Source of the DNA: Chloranthus sessilifolius
Lineage: Eukaryota > Streptophyta > Magnoliopsida > Chloranthales > Chloranthaceae
Direction of reading: 5' to 3'
Length of the DNA: 64,000 nt
Assembly (NCBI GenBank): GCA_021018995.1
Contig: CM037596.1
Span: 70,578,867 to 70,642,866, forward strand
The translations under genes were made by a program, and so were the position numbers. This document shows, in pieces, positions 20,666 to 32,579 of the stretch; within the stretch, counting starts at the first letter, position 1; each line of letters starts with the position of its first letter. The notes under the pieces were generated by a model, which was given only the letters and a program-made list of their open reading frames with translations, was not told the origin of the DNA and searched no databases.

Positions 20666-23318
20666 TGTGACAGCCCGGATTTCGGCATCCCGAAACTCGT
20701 GCCATCAGCACGATCATCTTGACCGTGCCCTTTAGCTAAGCACGGAACACTGGTATATCAAGCATGCAAAAAGTATAATAAACGAAATTGCGGAAATTAA
20801 ATCTATATTAATTAACTATCCAAAAGACAGTTCTAACCTCATGCCTCTACATGAGTGGAGAACCGATCCGAACCATCGATGATAGCAATCATCACGGATG
20901 GTTCGTCCCAAAAGAATGATCCCAATTCTATATATATACATGGTTTAAACGGAATTAAGGCTTGACATACCAAGCCATACAAAACTCTCTCTAAAATCTC
21001 TCAAAGTGGCACAACGGAGTCCTCTAGAAGAAGTCCTCTGAAGGTGGCTCCAACTCTTCGCCGGCCGCAAGGTCCGACTCACCGGGGTCAGCGTCTCCTG
21101 AAGCCTCGACAGCTGCTAGTAGTGGACCTGCGACGTATAGTCTATAGGGTGAGCTACATCCTAGCTCAATAGGGAACAAACACGGTTGAACATATAACTT
21201 ATAACTCACATATATTCCATGATATGCCATGCATGATGTATCTATGCAGTTATTGATGAAACAGAAAAAAAAACATTTCGTTTTACTGTTGATTACTTAT
21301 GTTTTCATTTACTCATGAATGATGCTGAAAAGGCCTAAAGCAAAACTTGAACTTTCAACTTAAGTAATCCCCGAGCAATATAGCATTGAGCCCCGATGAG
21401 ATACCCATCATCGTCATCTATATAGACAGTTTTAAACGTATTCCCTGGGAATACAAATAGTACCCAAGCCCCTTTCCCCTGGGGATTGGTGGCGGGGTTT
21501 CACTTGTCTCAATCAACACCCCTGGGGTGTGCTTACTATGTACGGATAAGCCTCACGGCGCCTACGGTTTACGCCCATTATCGGTCACGGATATCCTGCC
21601 GTGTCGATCGTGGATATCCCGCCACGTCGATTGGGGTACCTATCAAACCTCAAATAACAAAAATATCGATTGCCTTACATATAGTTATTCACCGTGTAAA
21701 TGTGCTATCTTATATCGGTTAGGCCCTATCAAACATGATTCAATCCTTGGATACATCCACAGGATGTATCCATTTACTTACATCACACACGATGCTCTTA
21801 TCTCTTACTTCTTCATCCCACGGGATGGCTCATTATGATTACTCTTATGGATGTCACACACACACTTTTCACAAATTCTTAAGAAATAAATATTTGAATT
21901 GAATTCTATATCACTACATGCTCTTGTAAAATAAAGTACATGTTCAAGGTGTTCCCTACCTCAAGTCTTCATTTGATCATTGCATTCAGATCCCGCCTGG
22001 CTCCTTGTGCACTAGTCCACACGTACCACCTATGGTACCACATAACGGGTGAAACACATCACAAAGGATGCAATAAAGAAGGTATAAGACCCTCCAAGAA
22101 TTTTAAAGTCAAACCTAAAAGTCAACACAATTTATCTCAGTCGATTAATCGAATTCCAAAATCGATTAATCGAATCTGATTCGATTAATCGATTTCCAAA
22201 ATCGATTAATCGAGGGTCAATATCGATTAATCGAAGTAAATTCGATTAATCGAAATTCTCTGTTTCGCAAAGTCGATTCTCAATTCGAGTAGTTGAGTTT
22301 TCATTCGATTAATCGAATCCTAATTCGATTAATCGAAATTCTCCTTTTCGCAAAGTTGATTCATAGTTCGAACAGTCGAGTTTTCATTCGATTAATCGAA
22401 TCCAATTTTGATTAATCGAAATTTTCTATTTCGCAAAGTCGATTCTTAGTTCGAACAGTCGAGTTTCACAAATTGATTAATCGATCCCAAATCGATTAAT
22501 CGAAAACTAAAATCGATTAATCGAAATCCCATTTCGATTAGTCGATTTTTCTCAAGCCATTTCCTCCAACCCCTGGGGTCCACTGGGGTTCTCAGTTGAT
22601 TAATCGATCCCCAAATCGATTAATCGAAATCCAAAGTCGATTAATCGAAATCAAATTCGATTAATCGAAATCGGGGTCTTCTGACTTTTCAACTTCTTGG
22701 CCAATTTCGATTAATCGAAACCCAATTTCGATTAATCGAAATTGTCGAAACCCTTTCATTTGTTCTTCCCTATCCTTTTCCACACTTTTTGTTCTATTTT
22801 CTAAGCCATTATCCTATAATTTGGCCACTTTCAACCACAACTTAACCCCTATAATCTATGTATTTTATTTACAAAAACTTTACCTTGAATAGATCTCAAG
22901 TTGATTTCAATCCAGTGGTTGGAAGGCTAGGGTTTCCAGCTTTGGCTCTAACAGATCCAAATCGGGTTGAATCCGGCTTTTATTGCTTGAATCCCCCCTT
23001 CAATCAGTTGCAATAACTCCTTTCTTACCTCTCTCTCTCTCTCTCTTCTTTACTCTCCTTCAACAACCAAACTCTTGATTTTTAGGGCTATTAAACCCTT
23101 TTATCCTCTTCCTCACTTGTGTGTTGAGCACATACACCGCGGTAGGTGTATGCGACTACATCCCCACAACACACACCACATAGGCATTCTATTTATCACA
23201 TCTCATCCGTTCATTACACCACATACTAACTGTTGGACTTCCATTTGGTCAAACCTATGACCGATCGGGCACAGATCCCGAGGTCATAGTTTAGTGTGAT
23301 TTTTTTCGGGCTATTACA
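20666..23318 (-). mobile_element. solo-LTR-like Tekay LTR (LTR copy C)
   Basis: A 2653 bp LTR with the same termini as copies A and B, flanked on both sides by TGTTA (20661-20665 and 23319-23323): a perfect 5 bp target-site duplication. Beyond the right TSD, LTR1 resumes. It therefore looks like a bona fide solo LTR in LTR1, at the same site as the full element on the left. Indel-rich tracts are at about 21550-21800 and 22740-22810. Confidence 0.85.
22140..22745. repeat. CGATTAATCG palindrome array in LTR copy C
   Basis: Same organisation as the array in copy A, about 16-17 exact units. Confidence 0.95.
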
Positions 23319-23323
23319 TGTTA

Positions 23324-23463
23324 TTTCGGTATTTTTATATCATCTGTGTCTTTGTTTTATAAATTGCTTGATGTACCAATGTTTTGTGCATAGCGAGGAG
23401 GCACGATCTAGAGGATAGTGCTGATGGAACGGATTTTGGGGTGTCGAAATCCGGGCTGTCACA
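23324..23463 (+). mobile_element. LTR1, 3' terminal part
   Basis: Aligns with the terminal 140 bp of the opposite-strand LTRs (GCTTGATGTACCA ... GGGCTGTCACA) in plus orientation and supplies the end missing from LTR1. It is followed by CTTCC (23464-23468), matching the site at 2627-2631. Confidence 0.85.
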
Positions 23464-23468
23464 CTTCC

Positions 23469-23763
23469 TCAACTGACTGGTTTTAGACATAGGAAAAAAT
23501 ATAGCCAAAAACTGGCATTGGAGATCATTCCAAGACTGTATGCTGTTTGTAGGGAGCATGGAGAGCCAAGTTATGACTTTATCCTTTAGGAAAAAAGGAA
23601 AAAGCCTTAGTTTGGTGATTTCCTCTCCCAAACCAACAATATTAAAGGTTGTGCATAAGGCAAGGAACTCATCTATGTGCTTATAGGGGTCTTCTTTGAT
23701 TAACCCATGGAATGAGGGCAACATTTGGATGGTTGAGGATTTAATCTCATAGTTTCCTTCCAC
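23469..23763 (-). pseudogene. Athila-like gag, N-terminal domain
   Basis: Minus-strand protein starts MEGNYEIKSSTIQMLPSFHG and contains DPYKHIDEFLALC, KLRLFPFFLKDKVITWL and IQSWNDLQCQFLAIFFP, the retrotransposon gag domain (PF03732 type). It ends at the LTR1 insertion; its continuation lies at 2626 leftwards. A related gag on the other strand occupies 62962-64000. Confidence 0.85.
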
Positions 23764-24300
23764 TGCAGGGAATTGAATGTAGAAGGGGGATGAATATGCC
23801 CCTAGTGCATTGTATTCCGCAGTGGTCTTTGTTGCTCACCCATCTCAGCTGGCACAATATTAACAGCAGGGGTTTGTGTGGTTTGACTAAGTCTAAGGGT
23901 TCTCTCTATCTCAAGCTTTAGAGGTTCTAAGTCAGGGTTAAGAAATCTTCTACCCAGCATACACAAACAAAACATCAAGGAAAGACAAGCACTTATAACA
24001 TAAACAAAGAATGCTAACAAAAAATTATTGCTAAAACTACTACTGAAATTAAGGGATTAACAGAAAGGAAACATAAACCAATGTAGAGGCGGTGCAAACT
24101 AAGGCAAAAAAGCTCCAGCTGCAACTTCCAACTCCTTCTTTTTGTTGCTGTCCCATATTTGCAATAATCCAAAATACTTCAGTAGTACTTTTATTCAAAA
24201 ATAAAAATTGCAGTAAATGAATTTTATATACAAACAAAACAAAAACTCAGATCTACTATTTAGATCAAAGGTGGGCGAACTCAGATCTACTTTTTGGCCT
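23764..24300 (-). other. Athila-like 5' leader between PBS and gag
   Basis: Lies between the primer-binding site and the gag start. No conserved coding domain is seen; the short open frames here have no recognisable motif. Confidence 0.5.
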
Positions 24301-24314
24301 CGACAGCGGCGCCA
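24301..24314 (-). other. primer-binding site of the Athila-like element
   Basis: Minus strand TGGCGCCGCTGTCG resembles the TGGCGCC-type PBS typical of Athila/Tat elements (tRNA-Asp-like, from memory). It is six bases downstream of the LTR end ATCAACA, the spacing usual for this lineage. Confidence 0.8.
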
Positions 24315-24320
24315 AAAACT

Positions 24321-24511
24321 TGTTGATTTTTAGCTTTGGTGTGTTCTTTTTATTATAAAAATATGAGAGAAATAATATGGGAAAAAAAAAGAAAAAAGAA
24401 AAAGAAAAAAACAAAACAAAATGAATTGAACACAACACAAAACCAAACACAGTCCTACAAGATCCAGGGCCTGTTGTAGCAAGTTTTGATAAGAAAGGGT
24501 TGTCCCATAGG
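24321..24511 (-). mobile_element. Athila-like 5' LTR, 3' end portion
   Basis: LTR end (minus strand ...AATCAACA) beside the PBS. The LTR is interrupted at 24511 by the Tat-like element and continues at 49140. ATAGG (24507-24511) and ACAGG (49135-49139) are the likely target-site duplication, one mismatch. Confidence 0.7.
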
Positions 24512-26941
24512 TGTAGACACCCCCATTTTGTCCTCTTAGAATATATAATTTTATTTGGTCAACCTTTGACCTCTTAATCCTAATGTGGGACCATGCACTG
24601 AAACAATAGTACATGGCTGAACACAGGCTGAAATAATAGCTCTGTGGCACAGATCTCAACGTAGGGAGAGTATATACTGAAACAATAGTATATAGTTAGA
24701 ATGCAGACTGAAACAATAGTCTTGCATTTCAGACTAGAGACCAGACCCGGACAACCCCTAATTAAGCGCCTGAAACCCCGCCCGTAATTCGATTGCATGC
24801 TAGACCACAAATGCGCAATCAGTCCCCCTTTCAGACCAAACTTCCTTTCCCAAACCTTCTCGAGACTCGATCATGCGCCTGAAATCAAACACACGATCGG
24901 ATTGAGCGCTATACCACCAGCTCGCAATTGGCCTACGCCCAGCCTAGCTTCACTGTCCTTGACCCCTAAGTTTTCTCGATTGAGCGCTTCTGAAGAAACG
25001 CTTAATCGGATTACGTACGTCCTAACAAGCACGCAATTAGCCCTAACGCTATTAGGACTAGGAAACTCGCCGAGCAAGTCAGCCGGTCGCTCACTGAGTC
25101 GGTGATCGACTTAAAGCGATTAAGCGCCGAGAGACTGGCGCGTAATTTAGTTAAACGCCTGGAAAAGGACGCGCAATTGAAGAAAAACCTATGAAAGATT
25201 TTTTTTCCTAATTCGCCCAAGAGGCTGGGTAAAATTTTGAGAGAGAACGGATTTTTTTTGGGATTCCGAAACCAGAGAACTCTGAGGACATACCCATAGA
25301 GCAACCTAGTCATGATTTTAAAATTCAAGCGTAGAATCTTCGAGATTTCTCTCCACAGCCCCCAGTCCAAGGTAAAAATCTTGGTTTTAAACTTAGGATA
25401 TTTCTCATAGTTTTAATTATAGGTTCTAATTTTTAGTTCGAGACCGTAGCACCCTTTTTTAGACAGCAAATATTTTATATCTGGTTCTAATTCTCTGAAT
25501 TCGAAACCAGTCCTTAATCCGATTGCCTAATTTACCGACCCTAGGCTTTAATTCCATTTTAAAATCTTAATTTCCAGTCCTATGATTAATTTCTGGTTCT
25601 AGTACTAGTCCTTAATCATACGGCCCGATTTTCTGATTTGGGACCTGAATTCAGTCCTAAAAATTTAAATTTCTTATTTTAATATCTCCAAAAATCCTAA
25701 ATATTAATTCTAGTTTCCACAATTGTAGTTCATGATTCAATTCATAATTAGTATTCTAAAATCAATTCCGAAAAATCCAAAACACTATTTTACGGTCCAA
25801 AATCTAGTTTATCTTTAATCTCAGCCATCCAATTTGCCCAAGGGTGATTACGGAGGGTACTCGGGAATGAGGCCAATCCTCCTTAGCATAGTAGGCCAAA
25901 AACTCTTTTTTTTAGGAATTCTAGAATCAATTAATTGCTTTTTCTTATTTTTTAGTATAATTAATCAGTAGATTGATTTTATTTCAGCATAATTAATTAG
26001 TTAAGTTAATTAGATTTTAGTGTGATCGATTAATTTCTTCAAATCAGATTTTAATTGGCTAATATCTTACTTTAATTAGAGTTTAATATGATTAATTCGC
26101 TGCTTTAATTAGAATTTTAATCAAATTGATTTATTTATTTTAATTAAAATTTTTAAGAAAATTATTCTATTTGTTTTAATTAGATTTTAATAAAATTAAT
26201 TCCTTTGCTTAAATTAGAGTTTTAGTAAAATTAGTTTTCTATTTTGATTAGAGTTCTAGTAAGACTGTTATACTTGATTTAGTTAGAATTCTAATACAAC
26301 TAGAATACTTGCTCTGCTTAGAATTTCAGTATAACTAGCATGCTCAAGTTAATTAAAGTTTCACTAGAACCAACATGCTTGTACTCCTAGTACAATTAGG
26401 AGGCCTGATCATAGTTAGACTTCTAATGAGATTAGGAGACTAAAATTGATTGGACTTTTAGTAGTATTAGGACACTTAACTAATTAGACTTTCAATAAGG
26501 ATAGGAATAATAAAAATTAGTAAAACTCCTGATAGAACTAGAATATTAAATTAAATAAACTACATAGATTACCACCCAACCAAACTCACAATAGAATCAG
26601 GAAAGTTTAAACTGACTAGAACTATAACTATAAAGGGAAATAAAAGGAAAATTAAACTATCTAAATTATAAGGAAAAGACATAGCTGCTGACATTCGCAG
26701 GCGGACGATTCAGTATAGAAGTAACCCGTACCTGCTCTCAAGCATGATTATTGACATGTTGCAGCGTCAATAAATATCTGCAGCTGGAGATTGCAACAAA
26801 CTAGGAACCTTCCTAGAAAACCCTTTTATTTTTTTACCTCCATTATTCCAAACACCGCATCGCTAGAGTCCACTTGGATTGAATTGGAGCCACTGATTCA
26901 ACGGGGACCGAGAGGGACCCAGAAAAAAGCGCACACCAACA
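24512..26941 (+). mobile_element. 5' LTR of the Tat-like element
   Basis: Starts TGTAGACACCCCC and ends CACACCAACA; aligns over its length with 46574-49134. The right third (about 25900-26560) is AT-rich, with many degenerate repeats of TTAATTAGA(N)TTTTA. Confidence 0.85.
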
Positions 26942-27158
26942 GACTTGCAATCGCGATGGGACGCTTTTGCAAACTCTTTTCTAGATAGTTAGATTTCATC
27001 TTATCTCCCCATTTTTTCTTCTTTTCATCGTGTCGCTTAGATTCTCTTATATATATATATGAGTCTTTATCAAAGACTCGAGATATCTGGTATACGAAGA
27101 GTGAGTTTAGGAGACCCACTATTATGGGGATATCATAACAACCCCACGTACGAAGAAA

Positions 27159-28800
27159 TGTCATTTCACAATTCCAGCTCACGACAACCTGAGATTAACA
27201 TGGTTGGCGAGCAAGAAAATCTCTTCTCCACCCCACACACCGGTAATAATTATAATAGGAGAGATGGTAACACCGAAAAAAACCTTACCGTTCAACAGAT
27301 CATAGAACTCAGTATTCAAAGAATACAAAGAGGAGATGATGACTTCGAGAAATTGCTTTGATGGTTAGCCGCCGCATACGAAACCATTAGGTCCCGACAA
27401 TTTTTAGAAGAACAGGAGCGACAAGAGAGGCCACCTCCTACTCCGTGCACGGTGTTGGCCCGCACCACACCATTGAGACAACTTGCCCACACATTCTTCA
27501 ACAATGACTCTTTAGACAAAGTTTGCTCATGGGTCGCTCCAAAAGACAACACCGTTGAAATCGAAGATCTCCTTAAAATATTCGATGAGTACATGGACAA
27601 GAGAGAGTAGCCCAGTCACTCATTCGGATTTGACAAATTTTGTCGAGACGTCGAGTTTAATTTACCAATAGGATTTAAGCCACCGAAATTTACCAAATAT
27701 AATGGCACGGGAAATTCGAATCATCACTTGGCCCTCTTTTGTAATAATTGCCGACCCATATGTGATAATCAAGAATTTCTCATTCACTATTTCTAATGTT
27801 CATTAGAAAGAGAAGCTTTAAATTGGTTTGCGGGACTCCCACTTTATAAGATAGAGACCTTCAATGAATTAGTCGGTCAATTCCTAGACCAATACAAACA
27901 TTTGATCCAAGAGACAGTCGGTCTCAGCGATCTAATGGCAGCCAAGCAAGGACCTGATGAAGAGTTTACCAACTTCTTCGCCAGGTGGAGAAAACTCGCT
28001 GCTAGGATCGGCTCCTCAATGAAAGAGAAGAATTTGGTAGACATTATCATCGATAACACTAGAGAACTGTTAAAGAGCACACTTGTCATAAGTGATTACC
28101 CCGACTTCACTGCACTCCACTCCAGGTCATCCCGACTAGCGCGACACATTAAAGGCCGACCTTGCTCTATCCATAGTCACATCAAAAGTAGGCTCTTTCA
28201 GTGAATCAAAATTGAAAAACAATAAGAAAACCTTAGGAACCGAACAGGTTAACACCGTTGTCAACGAAGGACAAAACTCTAGTAACGAAAACTTTCAACC
28301 GTGAAATTTTGGACGAAATCAAAATCAATTACAGTATACCAACCAAAATCAAGGTGCTAACCAACAAAGATACGTGAACCAAAACCAAGGCCAGAATTAG
28401 AATCAAGGCCAATACCTGAACAAAAACAATACCCTACCACCTATCAGAACCAAAACACAACACAGAATCGACCGCCCCCCATGTCAAATTACAATAACGT
28501 ACCCCCACCGTAAAACTTTAGCACAGCTAGAGGTCCCTACCAACCGAGGCGAGAACACTACCCTTCTTTACCGGATACGATCCCTAATATTTTTCAACTC
28601 CTTAATACTCAAAATCTACTCCGATTCCCATAGGAAAAATCTCGCCCATGGCCGACAAATCTAGACTATAGTAAATACTGTGCCTTCTATCAATACGCAG
28701 GACACAACCTAGAGGACTGTTGGGTCCTCATGGATGTAATCTATGACATGAATGACTGAAGTCAGATTGATTGGGAAGCACTTAGGAATCCTAGCCCGAA
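27159..28800 (+). pseudogene. Tat-like gag
   Basis: From MSFHNSSSRQPE the frame runs through FDKFCRDVEFNLPIGFKPP, KYNGTGNSNHHLALFCNN, EREALNWFAGLPL, ETFNELVGQFLDQYKHLIQE and FFARWRKLAARIGSSMKEKN, a standard gag capsid-like domain. A Gln/Asn-rich tail follows, and near 28680-28730 the segment CAFYQYAGHNLEDC, a CCHC knuckle in which the second Cys is Tyr. Frame changes and stops occur near 27361, 27610, 27795 and 28140-28210. An upstream in-frame Met at 27059 is also possible as start. Confidence 0.8.
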
Positions 28801-29215
28801 TAATAATCAACCCCAATAAAATTTAGGAATCGTTAACAACCCCCTGCCCAGCCATAACCAAGCGACACCGGCTCAGGTCACCACCGTAGATCTCTCCGGT
28901 TGACTCCCCTTCCAACCTTCCACCTTAATCATTCGCATTCAACCCTCTACTGCTTTCGCCACACCACTAAGAGCTCCTTCACTTCCTCATCCCTCGGCCT
29001 TGATCACTCGCATCGCCTTGCGGAATCCACCTCCTTATCCAAAATTCACTCAGATTCGAGTCCATTCCTTTAGGGCTAGGAGACCATTACTCCATAGTCA
29101 CCCACCAGAGCCTCCAACCCCTCCAAATCCTGAACCAATGCCATTACCACTCCCTTTGTCCGATTCTAAACCCGAGTATGGAGATCACATTCTCCAAACT
29201 GCGACATAAATTGCT

Positions 29216-30343
29216 GTGTGGGTTGAAAGTGTCACCCGAAAAACTCCAAGCCAAGAAAACAAAATAACCACCGAGCGTTCGCTGAATCTGAAAGAAAGTG
29301 AACTAGAAGAACATCCTGACCCATGCGAGACGCTGGTCTTTGCTTTCATAGAAGAGGAAGACTACACACAGTACCTCCCACCTTGGAGCATCACCATTCA
29401 TATATGTGTTCCAACCTCGAATTTCACCCATTTCACAAACACATCCGTATCAAGCCATGCTGGGTTCGGTCAACAACTGACTCGCCCGATTCTCAAATCA
29501 GGAACCAATTACCTGCCTTCGCCTTTTCCTCGAAATAAAGATTTCACGAACGCACAACCACCAGAGGGGAATGTGAGAGAAAGAGAAGTTAACTTGCCTC
29601 CCCCACCTCACATCATCCCTCCACCAATTCCTATGCCTCAACCATTCCAACCACCTGCGCCTAAGGCTCATTGGCCAGGCAAAGAAACTACGCTCGAGCT
29701 AGGACAAGAATATGACCTTTTGCAGCATCTCGAGAAGATCCTGACCGAGATATGCATACTAGAACTCATCAAGAAATTACCTGATCATCACCGATTATTG
29801 ATAAGGACACTTGAAGACATGCAAGTGGATAAGGATACGACCCTAGATGAGCTTCATCAAATCACCTCGGTCATGGTGCAACCTCCGACGCTCACTTTCA
29901 CAGACGTAGACATGCCTAAAGAGTCACTCCACGGGAGTGTGGCCCTCATATACCTTACGGTCATCATTAGAGGGTTCTCCGTATCGCACGCACTCGTCAA
30001 CACGAGAGTAGGACCTAACATCTGCCCTCTCACCACATTAAAAATGCTCGAATACATGGAGCAGGATGTCAAGCCCTCCGCACTGTCACTCATAGCTTAT
30101 GACGGCTCGCGTTGCTTTGTCAAAGGAACTATCAAGCTAAAGGTTCGCCTCGGATCCGTAACGAATGACGTTACCTTCCATGTTTCTGATTCTGTTAGTA
30201 TGTACAATCTCATTTTAGGAAGAAAATGGCTAGAGTCAATGAAGGTCGTCGCATCCATATACCATCAATGCGTCATCCCATACGAGGACTCCATCGTCCG
30301 TATATACGCTGAAGCACCCCTCCAGGGGATGGATACTGATTAA
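29216..30343 (+). pseudogene. Tat-like gag/pol linker and aspartic protease
   Basis: A 375-codon open stretch with a Pro-rich N-terminal half (PPPPHIIPPPIPMPQPFQPP) and a C-terminal protease fold: the active-site region reads ALVNTRVGPNICPLTTLKML, where the family expects a D-x-G triad, then LIAYDGSRCFVKGTIKLKV and LILGRKWLESM. The catalytic Asp appears as Asn (about 29997), consistent with a dead copy. Upstream Pro-rich sequence from 28900 is probably the same linker, separated by stops. Confidence 0.7.
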
Positions 30344-30484
30344 GCAGCGAGCATACCAACCGCTCATGATTACGTATTGAACATAGGCCATATTCAAAAG
30401 ACTCGATTCCCTGACGAGACAACAGTTGTAGAAGCCCGTCCCCCTACCCCTCCTAGTTCTCCCCCAATGCGTCAATAAAAATTA

Positions 30485-32110
30485 ATGAGAAGAGAGGTTG
30501 GCCCAGACCTCGCCAAACTCTATGCCATCAAACCTACCGTGACAAAAGGGTGGGACCTTATGTACCAACTTGGATACATCCCCCACACCGGACTTGAAAA
30601 AAATAAGCAAGGTCGTGTAGGACCCGTTGTCCCTACGCAAATACATAAGCACATAGGGTTATGGTACCAATCGGACGGCTCGCAAGCCGACTTGTCCCCT
30701 ACCTCACCAAAATGGTCTCTATATGACCACTTCGCCTATGGGACCACTGAAAAAGCAGATGTGCCAAAGTATAAGGAAGTGTCCTTCACTAGATCCCAAG
30801 AGGTGGAAATTGAGCAAATGATTAGAGCGTTCAACGATTTAACCAATCTAAACGACGATATTGATAAACCGCTCGAAGGAGTCGAGCCCATGTTTGACAC
30901 TAAGGAATTTACTGAAGAGAGGAGAGAAGAATCTCCAGAACCCAACCCCTAAGTAGAAGATTGGGAATCCACTGACGATGAAGATTTTTACATAGCTGCC
31001 TTGCAAGATGGTGAAGAGCACTTAAGCTTAACATGGGAAAGAGATGATACTCTACAAGAAAATACTAATTCATATAGCATCTACCTCGACCTTGGCCTTG
31101 AGGGATGGGAATGCCCTTGGGACTCCCCTTGTATCGCTTACCCACACCAACCCCGCTGTATGGCATGCACCAGCATATTATAGTGTTTCGCTAGTTGAAC
31201 TCGACATTCTACGATAGAAGAATCAAATCATTCCAACCTCGTGACCACCGACACAAGTAATGACCTACCAGCTCGGCCACTGGTGCAAGAAATAGAAAAT
31301 CCCAATGGTCATCTGGTTGGCCTTGGGGGAAACACTTAACACGCCCTCATAGAGTTTGAAGAGGAACTTGAACCAGACACTTCTACATCCCTAGATTCAC
31401 CGCAACTTCAAATATTTTGGAAGTCTCTAGAGGAAGAATGGCAACCTCCCCAAGTGACGACGAGGACTATTGGATAGACCTCCCGGCACTCGAGTTAGCA
31501 GAGCGAGCTAATTTATGACTTCAAGCACTATCAGATCAAGAAGATGAATTCGATGCTATCTTCGACTCTAACCTAGAAGGATGGGAATGCCTTTGGGAAT
31601 CCCCCTGCATTCTTCACCATTATCAACCTCGCTGCTGAGCATGCGCGCTCATCCTAATGTATGATGAAGATTAAGGAAAAGAACTCGTTACCCCTGAGGA
31701 TCCTTTGGGAGATCTCCCTCAGTGGGAAGAACAACATTGTTACAACTAAGAGGACGATAGTTCAATTGACTACGATCTTCAGAGCTTCTTCGAAGAAGAG
31801 GCGACCAATGTGGCAGAAGAAGTCCAAGCGTTAATGCCGTTGTTACCAGCGTCACTCATTCAAAGGGTCTCATCAGATGAGGACTCTAAAAAAAAAACAA
31901 ACGCTAAATTCATAACAAGTTCGCATTTCCAAAAGAATCGCCCGAACGGCTCCAACAGCCGTCTCGCTCCCTCAGCTAGAGGAAGAAATTCTCTCGATGC
32001 CCCTTGAGGCGATCGACCATGTACCATATTTATTATCAAAAATAAAAAAAATAGAAAAATAGGAAACCCTAAAAATTCAGAAATATAAAATCTAAAAAAA
32101 TCAGAAAACC
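30485..32110 (+). pseudogene. Tat-like protease-RT linker with G-patch-like motif and repeated Cys module
   Basis: 30485-30952 contains LGYIPHTGLEKNKQGRVGPV, a G-patch-like Gly-rich motif of the type seen downstream of protease in Tat/Ogre pol. Acidic sequence follows. Two matching modules, LEGWECPWDSPC...PRCMAC (31098-31180) and LEGWECLWESPC...PRC-stop-AC (31575-31655), each fit C-x5-C-x8-C-x2-C. The segment is broken by several stops. 31810-32110 is mostly hydrophilic, with no domain recognised. Confidence 0.6.
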
Positions 32111-32579
32111 CCAAAAAAGAAAGAGAACTCGTCGTCCCGAACCAAATTTGTGGCTAGCAAGGAGACTTTTCTCCTAAGGTTTCTATCACATTTTCCGCAC
32201 AAGGACGTAAAGTATCCCGGCTAAACAATAAGCCAATGATCATACCGGACGAAATACTTCGTGACTTTGAGAGAAAAATTAGTAGTCTTGATCTTCATCT
32301 CACCGAAGATCTCTCAGTCATAGATTGTGCCGATGAAGGGTTACCTTTCGCAAACTCAGATCTCTAGTATAGTAATTTCACAGTATATGAATTTACCGAG
32401 GACGAAGAAAGAGCACCAATTGCTGAGGTGGCGCCGGACTTCCAACGGGTTATCAAGCGTTTTGATGAGCAAACCCAAGCTGTCGCGGGACCCACAGAAG
32501 AACTTAACTTTGGCACTGAAGAGAAACCCAAGAAGCTATTAATTAGTGCAACGCTCAACTCTAAGGAACGCCAATAAAT

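Noticed and set aside
24265..24659. hydrophobic Phe/Leu-rich minus-strand frames
   Set aside because: Translations of a poly-A/G tract inside the Athila LTR and the Tat LTR start.
26942..26975. possible PBS after the Tat-like 5' LTR
   Set aside because: GACTTGCAATCGCGATGGG does not match a tRNA 3' end I can recognise.
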